A stretch of 64,000 bases of DNA from Psychromonas algarum (GCF_004376845.1 NZ_SNUW01000006.1:62001-126000), one strand, 5' to 3'. Positions 47,708 to 58,640 are shown, numbered from the stretch's first letter. The notes: generated by a model from the sequence alone, not told the origin. A program made the numbers and translations.

Positions 47708-48044
47708 TTCTCGAGGTGTTAAATACGAGCAACAAGCCTTAGCATTTTTAAAGCAACAAGGCTTGTCACTCGTGTGTCAAAATTTCTATTGTCGATTTGG
47801 TGAAATTGATTTAATTATGTCAGATCAAGATACATTAGTTTTTATTGAAGTACGCTATCGGAAAAATCAAGACTATGGCGGTGCAACAGCTTCCGTCACA
47901 CTGCAAAAACAACATAAATTAATTAAAACAGCAAAACATTATTTATCACAGCTTGATAATGAACCCTATTGTCGTTTTGATGTGGTTGCTATCAGTGAGC
48001 AAACAACTCAACCGCAATGGATACAAGATGCCTTTCAAGAGTAA
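47676..48044 (+). CDS. yraN: YraN family protein (UPF0102), endonuclease-like fold
   Basis: 122-residue protein with a restriction-endonuclease-like core: GVKYEQQALAFLKQQG, the FGEIDLI Asp and the FIEVRYR Glu-x-Arg motif. The family is assumed to cut or bind DNA, but its role is unproven. Its TTG start lies 32 bases inside the end of lpoA. Position between lpoA and diaA is conserved in many Gammaproteobacteria. Confidence 0.9.
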   Translation: MKLPRLLQASNSRGVKYEQQALAFLKQQGLSLVCQNFYCRFGEIDLIMSDQDTLVFIEVRYRKNQDYGGATASVTLQKQHKLIKTAKHYLSQLDNEPYCRFDVVAISEQTTQPQWIQDAFQE

Positions 48045-48052
48045 TAATTAAG

Positions 48053-48640
48053 ATGATTAACGAAAAAATTCAAGCACACTTTGCAGAAAGTATTCAAACT
48101 AAAATTGTCGCAGCAGAAGCTTTACCTGAACAAATTGAAGCAGCAGCAACATTATTAAAAGATTGCCTGATTAATGGACATAAATTATTAATTTGTGGCA
48201 ATGGTGGTGCCGCAGGACTCGCACAAATTTTTGCTTCTCATTTGCTCAATAAATATGAAACAGAGCGCCCTGCACTGCCTGCTATCGCTATTACCTCTGA
48301 TTCATCATTAGTCTCAGCTATTGCAAGTGATAGCCACTTTGATCAGATATATGCTCGACAAATATCAGCACTAGCACAGCCGGGTGATGTGTTAGTCACT
48401 ATCAGTCATGGTGGTAATAGCCGCAATATGGTGAAAGCCGTTGAAACAGCGTTAAGTAAGAACCTACAGATTATTGCAATGACGGGTGTTGATGGTGGTG
48501 AAATTGCAGGCTTATTAGGAACTGATGACATAGAAATACGAGCACCAAGTGATAAAGGTGCTCGTATTGAAGAAATTCACCTGTTGGTCGTGAACTGTTT
48601 AAGCGATTTGATAGACCAACAGTTATTCCCACAGTATTAG
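48053..48640 (+). CDS. diaA: DnaA initiator-associating protein DiaA
   Basis: 196-residue SIS-domain protein that forms tetramers and promotes DnaA assembly at oriC. SIS motifs are LLICGNGGAAGLAQIFASHLLNK (about 44-66) and VLVTISHGGNSRNMVKAVE (about 110-128). ATG at 48053 gives the usual N-terminus MINEKIQAHFAESIQ; the longer frame overlaps yraN and is not used. Operon lpoA-yraN-diaA-dolP. Confidence 0.95.
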   Translation: MINEKIQAHFAESIQTKIVAAEALPEQIEAAATLLKDCLINGHKLLICGNGGAAGLAQIFASHLLNKYETERPALPAIAITSDSSLVSAIASDSHFDQIYARQISALAQPGDVLVTISHGGNSRNMVKAVETALSKNLQIIAMTGVDGGEIAGLLGTDDIEIRAPSDKGARIEEIHLLVVNCLSDLIDQQLFPQY

Positions 48641-48647
48641 GAAAGTT

Positions 48648-49250
48648 ATGAAAGCAACACGTATTATTTTACCTCTTTTATTAAGTTTATTATTACAAGG
48701 CTGTGCAAGTGGTTTGATTGTGGCAGCAGGTGCAGCTGTGACGGTCAGCAGTGATGAACGTAGCGTATCGCAGCAAGTTCATGATGATAATTTATCGGTT
48801 AAGGCTATTGATACTGTTGTCGCTTTAGATAGCTACAACAATAAAAATATACGCATTAATATTGTGACAAATAATGGTTATATTTTATTGATTGGTCAGG
48901 TTAATGATCAAGCAACGAGCAATAAAATTGAAAATGCATTAAGTCAATTAAAAGAAACAAAAGGTGTTTATAACCAATTACGCATTGGATCTCCTATTGG
49001 CGTACTGCAACAGACTAAAGATAGCTGGTTAACGACTAAAGTAAAAACCCAATTAACTAGCCATGACAAAGTGAATCCACTAAAAATTAAAGTAGTTACT
49101 GAAAATTCAGAAGTCTTTTTAATTGGGCAAGTCACTCAAGAGATGTCTAATTATGCAACAAATATTACGCGTAATATCGATGGTGTTAAACAGGTGATCA
49201 GAGTATTTGAGATCATTCCACCTAAACCTTCAAAGGCTGTAAATAAATAA
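48648..49250 (+). CDS. dolP: BON-domain outer-membrane lipoprotein DolP
   Basis: 200 residues. Lipobox LLQGC puts the lipid on Cys19. Two BON domains (about 48-118 and 122-192) bind anionic phospholipid. In E. coli DolP/YraP supports outer-membrane integrity and the BAM complex. It begins seven bases after diaA, with AGGAAAG before the ATG. The only oddity is a Lys-rich tail. Confidence 0.94.
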   Translation: MKATRIILPLLLSLLLQGCASGLIVAAGAAVTVSSDERSVSQQVHDDNLSVKAIDTVVALDSYNNKNIRINIVTNNGYILLIGQVNDQATSNKIENALSQLKETKGVYNQLRIGSPIGVLQQTKDSWLTTKVKTQLTSHDKVNPLKIKVVTENSEVFLIGQVTQEMSNYATNITRNIDGVKQVIRVFEIIPPKPSKAVNK

Positions 49251-49269
49251 GACTAAGTCACTTGTATAC

Positions 49270-49375
49270 AGAAAAAACAATTCAATTCGAGGCGTAAATG
49301 GTTGTTTCCTTTACGAAATTTATAACGAAAAAGTGAGTTGTTTTTAGCCAGTGAAATAGATTAGCTATTTACTTT
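49270..49375. repeat. dispersed intergenic repeat, copy 3
   Basis: Left arm AAAACAATTC and right arm GAGTTGTTTT pair with one G-U. The core ATTCGAGGCGTAAATGG ... TTTACGAAATTTATAACG is closest to copy 2. The same position relative to the arms holds GCCAGTGAAATA and TAGCTATTTACT. It lies between the convergent dolP and der genes. Confidence 0.65.
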
Positions 49376-49434
49376 GATTGTTATTACTATTACGACTATG
49401 GGTGTAATGGCATAACCTCAAATTCAAGATATAA

Positions 49435-49460
49435 AAAAGGAGTGATAATTCACTCCTTTT
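49435..49460. terminator. bidirectional terminator between dolP and der
   Basis: Stem AAAAGGAGTGA/TCACTCCTTTT with a 4-base loop is flanked by A-run and T-run. Confidence 0.9.
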
Positions 49461-49507
49461 TCGTTTGTCATTTTTATATTCGTTGCTTATGAAAACAAAA
49501 TAACTTA

Positions 49508-50968
49508 TTACTTTTTATGGTAACGCATCATACGTTGACGCTTATACATTTGATGTGGTGTTAATTTATTACGACGCCCTTCGAATGGATTAGATCCCTC
49601 TCTAAATTCTATACGAATAGGTGTTCCCATAATGCCTAATGTACGGCGGAAGTAATTCATTAGATAACGTTTATACGAGTCTGCTAGTTTCTTCACTTGA
49701 TTACCGTGGATAACAATCAATGGTGGATTATAGCCACCTGCATGAGCATAACGTAATTTAACACGACGAGCGCCAACCATTGGAGGCTCATGATCATCGG
49801 TAGCCATACCCATAATACGCGTCAGCATAGCCGTAGAGATACGTTTAGTTGAAGACATATAAGCTTCTTCAACTGACTCAAATAAATGTCCAACGCCGGT
49901 ACCATGTAATGCAGAAATAAAGTGAATTTTGGCAAAATCAATAAAGCCTAAACGGCGATCTAATTCTGTTTTAACACGCTCTTTATCATACTCTGTCATA
50001 CCATCCCATTTATTAACCGCAATCACTAACGAGCGGCCAGAGTTTAGGGTATAACCTAATAAGCTTAAATCTTGATCTGAAATGCCATCACGAGCATCAA
50101 TGATCAACAATACAACATTTGAATCTTCAATGGCTTTTAATGTTTTAATAACAGAAAATTTTTCCACTGTTTCATTCACTTTTTTACGCTTACGAACACC
50201 AGCGGTATCAATTAAGATATATTCACGACCGTCGCGCTCCATAGGAATATAAACACTGTCACGAGTAGTACCTGGCATATCAAATACTAATACACGCTCT
50301 TCACCTAAAATTCGATTTGTTAGCGTAGATTTACCTACATTCGGTCGACCAATCAGAGCTAATTTGATTGGTAAAGCTGCTAAACGCTCTTGCTCTTTAG
50401 CAATTTTATCTTCATCTTCGTCGTCGTATTCCAGTGCAAATTCATATTCATCAACTTCGTCTGAAACAGGGTTTTCTTCTTGGAATTCTTCTAAAGCTGC
50501 ATCAATCATCTGACGCACACCTTTACCGTGTGCAGCAGCAATATGGTAAACTTCACCTAATGCTAAGGCATAAAACTCACCACACATAGAGTCAGCATCA
50601 ATACCATCTGTTTTATTTGCAACAACCATGACTTTTTTATTTTGTTTGCGTAGATGAGAAGCAATAGCTTCGTCTGCAACCGTTAAACCTGCACGCGCAT
50701 CCACAAGAAATAAAACTGCATCAGCTTCTTCAATGGCAATTAATGACTGCTCAGCCATTAAAGCATCAATTCCTTCTTCATCACCTTGAATACCTCCGGT
50801 ATCAATGACGATAAATTCAAGTTCTTCAACTTTAGCTTGACCATACTTACGGTCACGCGTTAAACCGGGGAAATCGGCTACTAACGCATCTCGGGTGCGT
50901 GTTAAACGATTAAAAAGCGTAGATTTACCTACATTCGGGCGACCTACTAAAGCGATGACTGGTAACAT
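49508..50968 (-). CDS. der: ribosome assembly GTPase Der (EngA)
   Basis: 486 residues with two GTPase domains in tandem, needed for 50S assembly. First P-loop GRPNVGKST at about 8-16 with DTGGI and NKTD; second P-loop GRPNVGKST at about 207-215 with DTAGV and NKWD. The KH-like C-terminal domain ends in the basic tail [20 protein letters not shown]. The acidic linker [15 protein letters not shown] joins the G domains, as in gammaproteobacterial Der. Last gene of the rlmN-to-der cluster. Confidence 0.97.
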   Translation of the reverse strand: MLPVIALVGRPNVGKSTLFNRLTRTRDALVADFPGLTRDRKYGQAKVEELEFIVIDTGGIQGDEEGIDALMAEQSLIAIEEADAVLFLVDARAGLTVADEAIASHLRKQNKKVMVVANKTDGIDADSMCGEFYALALGEVYHIAAAHGKGVRQMIDAALEEFQEENPVSDEVDEYEFALEYDDEDEDKIAKEQERLAALPIKLALIGRPNVGKSTLTNRILGEERVLVFDMPGTTRDSVYIPMERDGREYILIDTAGVRKRKKVNETVEKFSVIKTLKAIEDSNVVLLIIDARDGISDQDLSLLGYTLNSGRSLVIAVNKWDGMTEYDKERVKTELDRRLGFIDFAKIHFISALHGTGVGHLFESVEEAYMSSTKRISTAMLTRIMGMATDDHEPPMVGARRVKLRYAHAGGYNPPLIVIHGNQVKKLADSYKRYLMNYFRRTLGIMGTPIRIEFREGSNPFEGRRNKLTPHQMYKRQRMMRYHKK

Positions 50969-50992
50969 ATTGGAATCCTATAAAACTAAAAA

Positions 50993-51015
50993 AGCCCCGT
51001 GCACAGCAAGGGGCT
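50993..51015 (-). terminator. terminator between bamB and der
   Basis: Stem AGCCCC/GGGGCT is followed on the minus strand by TTTTTT. Der is therefore at least partly uncoupled from upstream transcription. Confidence 0.8.
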
Positions 51016-51041
51016 ACAGTATAACGTAAAAATGAATTAAA

Positions 51042-52241
51042 TTATTCTACATTTAAGATTGGTTTTTCAATGGCAACTAATTTACCACTACGTGTTTGTA
51101 AATATAGATGTGTAGCAGTAACAACAGGCTCAATATAAAGACCATCAGAATCAATATCTTGTTGTGCAACAAAGTCACCCGTTTCTCTATCAATCCAATG
51201 TAAATACCCTTCTTCATCACCAACCACTATAAATTGGTTGGCAATAGCAACCCCCGACACATTACGATATGAAAGCTCTTTATTCACCCAACGTTGTTTA
51301 CCATCACTACGGTTAACGGCATAAACGTAGCCTCGATAATCAGTTAAGAAAATATCTAGTCCGGCTACGGCCATATTTTTAAAACCAGAATATTTACGAG
51401 ACCAAAGTTCCACACCTTTTAATAAATCGATCGCAACAAGGTTACCGTTATACGCTAACGCATAAATAGTGCCATTCACTATGATGGGATCCATATCGAC
51501 GTCAACCAAGCGTTCTAGTTCTGTTGCACCATAAGGTCTAGCAACTGGAAGTTGCCATAAAGGTTGACCATTTTTAAGCAGTGCAGCTGTCACATAACCA
51601 TCTGAACGACCATAAATCACGCCGCCCTGTGAAATACTTGGTGTAGAACTGCCTCGAAGTGTTAACTTAGGTTGAGCATGGGCTAAATTCCAAACTTCAT
51701 CACCCGTTTCACTATCTAATGCAATTAAATCACCGCGAGAAGTATGAACGACAACAAGTCCAGCATCATAAATAGGCTGAGCAATCACTTCACCTGAGAC
51801 TAAACTCATCCATTTAATCTCACCTGTTTCTGTATCTAATGCAAAAACTTGCGCATTTTCAGTGCCAATATATATTGCACCAACACCTAAACCTACACCA
51901 CCCGATACACGAGCAGAAGTATTCAATATATTTACATCATCATCATTTAAATCAGTAGTCCATAAACGACTGCCACCTTCAACTGAGAATGCTTTTACTT
52001 TCCCATCACGTTCGGCAACATATACCGCATCACTATCAACAGCAGGTTTTAGTTGAGAATAATAATCCCCAACACCATCACCAATACTATTAGTCCATGC
52101 AATTTGAGGCTCATAAGTGGCTTCGAACTCAGGTAAGTCTGCCATTTTAACCACATCTTCTTCGCCACTAAAAAGCGAACAACCACTTAAAACTAAAGTG
52201 GTTGTTGTGATGATGGTTAATTTTTTAACCCATTTAATCAT
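51042..52241 (-). CDS. bamB: outer-membrane protein assembly factor BamB
   Basis: 399-residue lipoprotein (lipobox LSGC, Cys21) forming an eight-bladed beta-propeller of PQQ-type repeats (GGSRLWTTDL, TGEIKWMSLVSG, TGDEVWNLAH and so on). It works in the BAM complex that inserts beta-barrels in the outer membrane. It lies 13 bases after yfgM, the usual order in the hisS-yfgM-bamB-der cluster. Confidence 0.97.
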   Translation of the reverse strand: MIKWVKKLTIITTTTLVLSGCSLFSGEEDVVKMADLPEFEATYEPQIAWTNSIGDGVGDYYSQLKPAVDSDAVYVAERDGKVKAFSVEGGSRLWTTDLNDDDVNILNTSARVSGGVGLGVGAIYIGTENAQVFALDTETGEIKWMSLVSGEVIAQPIYDAGLVVVHTSRGDLIALDSETGDEVWNLAHAQPKLTLRGSSTPSISQGGVIYGRSDGYVTAALLKNGQPLWQLPVARPYGATELERLVDVDMDPIIVNGTIYALAYNGNLVAIDLLKGVELWSRKYSGFKNMAVAGLDIFLTDYRGYVYAVNRSDGKQRWVNKELSYRNVSGVAIANQFIVVGDEEGYLHWIDRETGDFVAQQDIDSDGLYIEPVVTATHLYLQTRSGKLVAIEKPILNVE

Positions 52242-52254
52242 CTTTCTTCTCAGT

Positions 52255-52935
52255 TTATTGCGCAGCGTCTAACTTAGGAGCCGCCGCAACCTCTGCTTTA
52301 GCAACAGCTAAATCATTTAGCTGTAATTGTAAAATTGGGTCGACACGTCCTTTGCTTGCATCAACTGCAGCTTGAAATGCACCACGAGCAGACTCAAGAT
52401 CACCCTTTTGAAGGTAAATAGCACCTTTAGTTTGATTCGATTTCACTAAAAAACCTTCTGCGCTAATTTTATCTAATAAAGCAATAGCAGAATCAAATTC
52501 ACCTAGTTGAGCTTCAACACGTGCTAGGCGTAGTTGAATAACAGGCATTAAAGGTTCATATGTATTCGCTTTTAATAATGCTTCTAACTGTGTTTTAGCT
52601 AACGCAAAATCATTTTCTGCAACGGCTTGTTTAGCTAATAATAATGAAGCTAATGTTGCATAATTACTGTCTTTGTTAGCATCAACAAATGCTTGCATCT
52701 CTGCAGCGCCTTTAACTGCACTGTCTGCTTGAAACTTAACTAAAGTTGCATCAAATGCTGTTGAAGCTTGCTCTTGGCTGGTCACAACAGACTCTCCATA
52801 GTAGCGCCATCCCCATAAACCAGCGAAGCCTACTACAATAGCAACGATCAGCATGGTGCCATTATCGTTCCACCATCTTTTAATCGCGTCAACTTGTTGC
52901 TCTTCTGTTTCGTACCCTTCGATAATATCAACCAC
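52255..52935 (-). CDS. yfgM: YfgM, ancillary SecYEG translocon subunit
   Basis: 226 residues with a short cytosolic start, one membrane span (about 29-47, LIVAIVVGFAGLWGWRYYG) and a periplasmic TPR-like domain (about 60-205). It associates with SecYEG and PpiD in E. coli. It starts MVDIIEGYETEEQQVDAIKRWW, a well-conserved beginning. Confidence 0.95.
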   Translation of the reverse strand: MVDIIEGYETEEQQVDAIKRWWNDNGTMLIVAIVVGFAGLWGWRYYGESVVTSQEQASTAFDATLVKFQADSAVKGAAEMQAFVDANKDSNYATLASLLLAKQAVAENDFALAKTQLEALLKANTYEPLMPVIQLRLARVEAQLGEFDSAIALLDKISAEGFLVKSNQTKGAIYLQKGDLESARGAFQAAVDASKGRVDPILQLQLNDLAVAKAEVAAAPKLDAAQ

Positions 52936-52975
52936 GTGTGTTCCTTATACTTAATCTATTTTTAAATGAATATTG

Positions 52976-54253
52976 TTATGCAAAGTAGGTAGGTAATACC
53001 TTAATTAAGCTATCAATTGCAATGGTTTGTTGCTCAGAATTACTGTGTAAGTCTTTAATTGTGACACAACCACTCTCAAGTTCGCTTTCACCTATTATCA
53101 AGGCTATTTTTGCACCACTTTTATCAGCACGTTTCATCTGCTTTTTAAAGTTACCAGCGCCACAATGATGCATCATTTTTAATTCAGGTAGCTGGTCTCG
53201 GATCTGTTCAGCCACTTTAAATCCAGCAACATCAGTACCTTCACCGACTAAAATACTATAGATATCAACATCAGGTTTAACATCAGCATTCAGCTCTAGT
53301 GTTTCAAGCATTAAAATAATACGCTCAAGCCCCATTGCAAAACCTACTGCAGGTGTTGCTTTACCGCCTAGTTGTTCAACTAAACCATCATAACGACCAC
53401 CAGCACAAATAGTACCTTGAGCCCCCAGACTTGATGTTACCCACTCAAATACGGTGCGATTGTAATAATCTAATCCACGTACAATTTTTTCATTAATGAC
53501 GTATTTAATACCAGCAGCATCTAAATACGCTTGTACCTTTGCAAAATGCTCAGCAGTTTCGTCACCAAAATAATCAGATAGTTTCGGCGCATCAACTAAA
53601 ATAGCTTGAACAGCTTCATTTTTACTATCTAAAACACGTAAAGGATTAGTTAACATGCGACGTTTACTATCTTCATCTAGTTTGTCTTCATGTTGTTGTA
53701 AAAATTCAACTAATTTAGCTTTATATGCATTACGTTCTTCATTACTACCTAATGAATTTAACTGCAGCTCCACATGCTCTTCAATGCCTAACGCTTTCCA
53801 CAAACGAGCAGATAACAAAATGACTTCTGCATCAATATCAGCACTAGCAATACCAAAAGTTTCAATCCCTACTTGGTGGAATTGGCGGTAACGGCCTTTT
53901 TGTGGGCGTTCATGACGAAACATAGGACCGATATACCACATTCTGCGTTCTTGGTTATATAACAAACCATGTTCATTACCTGCGCGCACACAAGAAGCAG
54001 TACCTTCAGGACGTAAGGTTAAACTATCACCATTACGATCTTCAAAGGTGTACATCTCTTTTTCAACGATATCAGTCACTTCGCCAATTGAACGTTTGAA
54101 AAGATGAGTACTTTCAACAATTGGCATACGAATTTCAGAATAACCATAACTACTAACGGTTTGTCTAATTAATGACTCTAATTTTTGCCAAACAGGAGTT
54201 TGTTCAGGAAGGGTATCGTTCATACCACGAATAGCTTGTATCTTCTTTGCCAC
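52976..54253 (-). CDS. hisS: histidine--tRNA ligase
   Basis: Class II synthetase that charges tRNA-His, 425 residues from the chosen start. Motif 2 covers [24 protein letters not shown] and motif 3 [13 protein letters not shown]. The histidine-specific [12 protein letters not shown] loop and the anticodon-binding domain (about 330-425) are present. GTG at 54253 is chosen because it gives the universal opening [16 protein letters not shown]; the ATG twelve codons earlier would add a non-conserved tail. Confidence 0.96.
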   Translation of the reverse strand: MAKKIQAIRGMNDTLPEQTPVWQKLESLIRQTVSSYGYSEIRMPIVESTHLFKRSIGEVTDIVEKEMYTFEDRNGDSLTLRPEGTASCVRAGNEHGLLYNQERRMWYIGPMFRHERPQKGRYRQFHQVGIETFGIASADIDAEVILLSARLWKALGIEEHVELQLNSLGSNEERNAYKAKLVEFLQQHEDKLDEDSKRRMLTNPLRVLDSKNEAVQAILVDAPKLSDYFGDETAEHFAKVQAYLDAAGIKYVINEKIVRGLDYYNRTVFEWVTSSLGAQGTICAGGRYDGLVEQLGGKATPAVGFAMGLERIILMLETLELNADVKPDVDIYSILVGEGTDVAGFKVAEQIRDQLPELKMMHHCGAGNFKKQMKRADKSGAKIALIIGESELESGCVTIKDLHSNSEQQTIAIDSLIKVLPTYFA

Positions 54254-54385
54254 AATGATTTCCGAATTCTGTCGATGGATAAAATACATACTTAATGTAT
54301 TTTAATAAAATTGACGCTTATTATAAGGAAGTTTACTGACAGATGGAACAATGCGGATCTGCTTTGCAGCCTTTAACACAAATAA

Positions 54386-54420
54386 AAAGCTCAAATATTA
54401 GAAACATTTAGGCTTTTTAT
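54386..54420 (-). terminator. terminator between ispG and hisS
   Basis: AAAAAGC...GCTTTTT stem extended by AAAT/ATTT with two mismatches and a 9-base loop. The T-run is present on both strands. Confidence 0.65.
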
Positions 54421-54499
54421 TTATTTTGCTACAAAGAGTAAGACTTTTACAAAAACGACAAATGATTTCTTGTTCACTAAATAAGCAACTTTCAATTAT

Positions 54500-55609
54500 T
54501 TAGCTTTTAATAATAATTTGGCTTTGATCACTTCGGCTAATACGTGCGCGTATTTTTGCTTCTAATTGATCAATAACATTGTTGTTATCAAAACGTTCAC
54601 GCTGACGTGTGCCATCTTCATAAAAACCACTTTTATTTTTACCGCCTGTAATACCAATATCTGAAATCAATGCTTCACCTGGTCCATTTACAACACAGCC
54701 AATAATAGAAACATCCATCGGCATCACCACATCTTCTAATCGTTCTTCTAATGCGTTTACTGTCGCGATGACATCAAATTCTTGACGAGAACAAGTTGGG
54801 CAAGCAATAAAATTAATACCTCGGCTACGAATACGCAATGATTTCAAAATATCGAAACCCACTTTTATCTCTTCAACCGGGTCTGCGGCTAATGAAACAC
54901 GTAAAGTATCACCAATACCTTGTGATAATAACATGCCTAAACCAACGGCAGATTTAACACTGCCACTACGTAAACCACCTGCTTCGGTGATCCCTAGGTG
55001 TAAAGGTTGCACAATTTGTTGTGCAAGTAGTTGATATGATTCTACTGCTAATAATGCATCAGACGCTTTAACACTAACTTTAAATTGATCAAAGTTTAAA
55101 CGATCTAGAATATCCACATGACGTAAGGCAGAATCAACTAACGCTTGTGCGGTTGGCTCTCCATATTTTTCCTGAATATCAGTCTCTAAAGAACCACCAT
55201 TCACACCAATTCGAATAGGGATATTGTTATCACGAGCACAATCAACAACACTACGAATACGTTGCTCATTACCAATATTACCAGGATTGATACGTAAACA
55301 ATCTACCCCATATTCCGCCACTTTTAATGCAATGCGATAATCAAAATGAATATCGGCAATTAAGGGTATGTTACATTGTTTTTTTATTTCTCGAAAAGCT
55401 TCAGCAGCATTCATTGTGGGCACTGAAACACGCACCATATCTGCACCAACCGCTTCTAAACGTTTGATTTGTGCAACGGTTGCTGCAACATCAGTAGTTA
55501 GTGTATTTGTCATTGACTGAACCGTGATTGGTGCACCTCCACCAACAGGAACATTTCCCACCATTATCTGTTTAGATACGCGGCGTATAATCGAAGAGGT
55601 ATGACTCAT
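54500..55609 (-). CDS. ispG: 4-hydroxy-3-methylbut-2-en-1-yl diphosphate synthase IspG (GcpE)
   Basis: 369-residue iron-sulfur enzyme of the MEP isoprenoid pathway that converts the cyclic diphosphate MEcPP to HMBPP. The three 4Fe-4S cysteines are visible in CPTCSR (about 270-273) and CVVNGPGEA (about 305). [17 protein letters not shown] at the N-terminus and ITEAGG in the TIM barrel are typical. Oxygen-sensitive chemistry is expected to need flavodoxin. Confidence 0.97.
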   Translation of the reverse strand: MSHTSSIIRRVSKQIMVGNVPVGGGAPITVQSMTNTLTTDVAATVAQIKRLEAVGADMVRVSVPTMNAAEAFREIKKQCNIPLIADIHFDYRIALKVAEYGVDCLRINPGNIGNEQRIRSVVDCARDNNIPIRIGVNGGSLETDIQEKYGEPTAQALVDSALRHVDILDRLNFDQFKVSVKASDALLAVESYQLLAQQIVQPLHLGITEAGGLRSGSVKSAVGLGMLLSQGIGDTLRVSLAADPVEEIKVGFDILKSLRIRSRGINFIACPTCSRQEFDVIATVNALEERLEDVVMPMDVSIIGCVVNGPGEALISDIGITGGKNKSGFYEDGTRQRERFDNNNVIDQLEAKIRARISRSDQSQIIIKS

Positions 55610-55635
55610 TATTAGTTACTCTTAAAAGTTAAAAA

Positions 55636-55662
55636 TGATTTGACTATTAAATTGCCAAATCA
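55636..55662 (-). terminator. weak hairpin between rodZ and ispG
   Basis: TGATTTG/CAAATCA stem is followed on the minus strand by TTTTTAA. Short and AT-rich, so partial termination at best. Confidence 0.45.
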
Positions 55663-55676
55663 CTTTTAATATTAAA

Positions 55677-56597
55677 TTATTCTGGCAGTTTAAAATTAGC
55701 AGTTCGACCTGCTCTGAATGATTTTTTATACAATTTATCTTGATAAAAAACATCAGCTGCAATTGGATTGCCTAATTTTAAGTTAAATGGTGGAGTTCCT
55801 GCAAGTTTTAACTGTTCACCTTTTGTGTATAACCCAAACGCAAGACGCTTTCCTGTTGCATCAAAAATTTCAGTCCAACACTCATCTTTGAATTTTAACG
55901 TTAATGTTTGTTCTGTAAGAACAGTCTTTTCAGGACTATCTGTTATTTCAACCGATTGTTCAGAAGTGCTAGAAAGCGCTTCTAGACCGTTATTATCAAC
56001 ATTTTGTTGTGTTGTTTGTGCACTAGATAACGCATTATTTTTTTCAATTTGTACGCCTGGTTGTGCTTGTTGCTGAATATCTAATGTCGAAGTTTCAACA
56101 TCCTGACTTGCTGTTTCAGGCAAGCGCATCTCTACATTATCGGTTTTAGATGCAGACCCAGCACTTGCTTTAGTACTGTCTGGAGATGTTTTCCAAAATA
56201 CAGTCACACCAACAACCATAGCGACAAATAACAACAAAAGAATAATAAGCGACTTATTATATGATTTTTCATCATAGGTCATTATATGAGGATTTTTTAA
56301 TCCTGTAGCTGACTTTTCTGGCCCCAATAATTGCTGATATTGAGGGAATGATTCAAGGTCATCTAATCCAATCTCTTTACTATAATTAACTAAATAACCA
56401 CGTAAATAAACTTTTGGATAAGCAGCCTCAGCTATCACTGTATCTAAGCTATCTTCGATATCTCGAATCACTGTTTTTTTCAAATTCAATCTTAATGCAA
56501 TATCTTCAACAGATAATTGAGCGGCTAAACGACCATCTTTTAGCGCTTGTTCAAGAGGAATTTGCTGTTCATTTTTATCTTTAATTTGATCACTCAT
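55677..56597 (-). CDS. rodZ: cytoskeleton protein RodZ
   Basis: 306-residue bitopic protein linking MreB to the cell wall machinery for rod shape. N-terminal helix-turn-helix (about 12-80, LKDGRLAAQLSVEDIALRLNLK), a membrane span (about 118-137, LIILLLLFVAMVVGVTVFW), a Ser/Thr/Gln linker and a C-terminal beta domain (DUF4115, about 220-306, LTLKFKDECWTEIFDATGKRL). Its ATG overlaps the end of pilW, as is usual. Confidence 0.94.
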   Translation of the reverse strand: MSDQIKDKNEQQIPLEQALKDGRLAAQLSVEDIALRLNLKKTVIRDIEDSLDTVIAEAAYPKVYLRGYLVNYSKEIGLDDLESFPQYQQLLGPEKSATGLKNPHIMTYDEKSYNKSLIILLLLFVAMVVGVTVFWKTSPDSTKASAGSASKTDNVEMRLPETASQDVETSTLDIQQQAQPGVQIEKNNALSSAQTTQQNVDNNGLEALSSTSEQSVEITDSPEKTVLTEQTLTLKFKDECWTEIFDATGKRLAFGLYTKGEQLKLAGTPPFNLKLGNPIAADVFYQDKLYKKSFRAGRTANFKLPE

Positions 56598-57375
56598 AAT
56601 GTTCATTATTTAAATAATTTAAAGCTTGTTCTGATTCAGGAAATTCACCCAAAAGCTGTTTACTGTATTTGTTTAAGCTCGCTTTCTTTCCTGTAGCATA
56701 ACTCAAACGTACCCACTGCCATAAACTTTCTGCTGTTTGCGGGGAAGCTCTTTGAAATGAAAATAAATTTAATTTTGCTGCATCATAATTTTTTTCATCT
56801 ATATTCAACCTTGCCAAATCTAAATTCAAATAATTACTGTTTGGACTATGTGAAAGTGCATATTGGTAGTAATAAATCGCTTTTTTATTACTTTTAGCTT
56901 CTTCTGCACATACTGCTGCATTTTCATAAGTACTAGCAACACGCGTATAATTAGGTAATGCAACAGCACTCAAGAAAGCTTCTTCAGCTTCTTTATAATC
57001 GCCTTTTGCACATAAAAACGTACCATAATTATGATATGTATCACCACTCTTACGATTGAGTGAAATTGCTTTTTTATAAAACTCATCGGCCTTTTCATCT
57101 TCATTTACTTTTTGGTAATAGTAAGCAAATATTCGATATACTTTAGCGCTTTTAGGTTGATACTCTAGGGCTTTATCTAAGTTTTCTTTAGCCTGTTGCA
57201 TTTGTCTTTGTTCTAAATATAACAAAGCTAATTGAATACGGGTGTTGGCAGCAGCTTTTGGGTCGAATGCCATTTTTTCACTGCTTGGATTATTAGTCGT
57301 GGTTTGGCTTGTTTCACTTGAAACACATGCTGAAATAAAAAATAAAGATAATAAAACAATAAAGATAAAACGCAT
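56590..57375 (-). CDS. pilW: type IV pilus biogenesis lipoprotein PilW (PilF)
   Basis: 261-residue TPR lipoprotein, the outer-membrane pilotin that lets the PilQ secretin assemble. Lipobox ISAC puts lipid on Cys17. About six TPR repeats (ALLYLEQRQMQQAKENLDKALEYQPKS, GDTYHNYGTFLCAKGDYKEAEEAF). ATG at 57375, with GAGGA upstream, replaces a 16-codon longer frame that would destroy the signal peptide. Confidence 0.92.
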   Translation of the reverse strand: MRFIFIVLLSLFFISACVSSETSQTTTNNPSSEKMAFDPKAAANTRIQLALLYLEQRQMQQAKENLDKALEYQPKSAKVYRIFAYYYQKVNEDEKADEFYKKAISLNRKSGDTYHNYGTFLCAKGDYKEAEEAFLSAVALPNYTRVASTYENAAVCAEEAKSNKKAIYYYQYALSHSPNSNYLNLDLARLNIDEKNYDAAKLNLFSFQRASPQTAESLWQWVRLSYATGKKASLNKYSKQLLGEFPESEQALNYLNNEHYE

Positions 57376-57466
57376 AAATTCCTCAATGGACAAAAAGCAC
57401 TGTAGGAAGTTCCTTTCAGGCACGCCTATTGTGAAGTAACTTTATGCTCGATGCATGTTTTTTTTA

Positions 57467-57504
57467 ACTGTTCTTGAACTTCGATCATCTTGTTTAAGAA
57501 CAGT
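57467..57504. terminator. hairpin between rlmN and pilW
   Basis: Exact stem ACTGTTCTT/AAGAACAGT with a 20-base loop. On the minus strand it is followed by an A-run rather than T, so it is more likely a processing or pausing element. Confidence 0.35.
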
Positions 57505-57521
57505 TTTAATATTTTATTGTG

Positions 57522-58640
57522 TTAGCTCTGTTGAATGCTGATATTTTCGCCATGTTTACGTTTATTCATCGTACGTTTAGTACGGTCAATAACATCCCCT
57601 ACTAACTGACCACAAGCGGCATCAATATCATCACCACGAGTTTTACGTACAATCACAGTATAACCATATTCCATTAATACTTTGTTAAAGCGATCGACAC
57701 GGCTATTACTTGGTTTTGTATAATCATTTCCTGGGAAAGGATTAAATGGGATCAAGTTGATTTTACATGGTGTATCTTTTAAAAGGTGTGCTAACTCATG
57801 AGCTTGATCTGTTGAGTCATTGACATGATCGAGTAATAAATATTCGATGGTAACTTTGCCGCGATTTGCATTTGATTTACTAATATAACGTTTCACACCA
57901 GCTAAGAAATCAGCAATATTATATTTATCATTAATGGGCATCATTTTTGAACGTAACTCATCATTCGAAGCATGTAATGAAATCGCTAATGCCACATCAA
58001 TACGGTCACCTAAAATATCTAATGCAGGTACAACACCTGATGTTGATAAGGTTACTCGACGCTTTGATAATGCATAACCTAAATCATCCAACATCAATTC
58101 CATCGCTGGAATAACATTATTTAAATTCAATAAAGGTTCGCCCATTCCCATCATCACAACATTAGTAATAGGTCGAGTACCGCTTTCTCCCATTACGCCA
58201 ATAATTTTAGCTGCACGCCATACTTGACCAATGATTTCTGACACCGTTAGATTACGATTAAATCCCTGCTGAGCTGTTGAGCAAAAATCACATGCTAATG
58301 CACAGCCTACTTGCGAAGAAACACATAATGTTGCTCGGTCTTTTTCTGGAATATATACGGTTTCAATTTCTTGATCGCCTACTGTCATCGCCCATTTTAT
58401 GGTGCCATCATCACTACGTTGTTCCACTTTAACTTCAGGTGCAATGATCACTGCACGCTCTTTCAGTTTTTCACGTAACGCTTTATTGATGTTAGTCATT
58501 TGATCAAAATCATCACAACCAAAATGATAAATCCATTTCATCACCTGCTCAGTACGGAATGGTTTTTCATTCATTTCAGTGAAAAAATCACGTAAACCTT
58601 GACGGTTTAAATCTAACAGGTTTACTTTTTTCTGACTCAT
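57522..58640 (-). CDS. rlmN: 23S rRNA/tRNA adenine C2-methyltransferase RlmN
   Basis: 372-residue radical-SAM enzyme methylating A2503 of 23S rRNA and A37 of several tRNAs. Radical-SAM cysteines are in [11 protein letters not shown] (about 121-131). The MGMGEPLLN motif (about 164-172) and the C-terminal catalytic cysteine in [10 protein letters not shown] are present. ATG at 58640 has GAGG seven bases upstream; the longer frame begins with TTG inside that site. Confidence 0.96.
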   Translation of the reverse strand: MSQKKVNLLDLNRQGLRDFFTEMNEKPFRTEQVMKWIYHFGCDDFDQMTNINKALREKLKERAVIIAPEVKVEQRSDDGTIKWAMTVGDQEIETVYIPEKDRATLCVSSQVGCALACDFCSTAQQGFNRNLTVSEIIGQVWRAAKIIGVMGESGTRPITNVVMMGMGEPLLNLNNVIPAMELMLDDLGYALSKRRVTLSTSGVVPALDILGDRIDVALAISLHASNDELRSKMMPINDKYNIADFLAGVKRYISKSNANRGKVTIEYLLLDHVNDSTDQAHELAHLLKDTPCKINLIPFNPFPGNDYTKPSNSRVDRFNKVLMEYGYTVIVRKTRGDDIDAACGQLVGDVIDRTKRTMNKRKHGENISIQQS

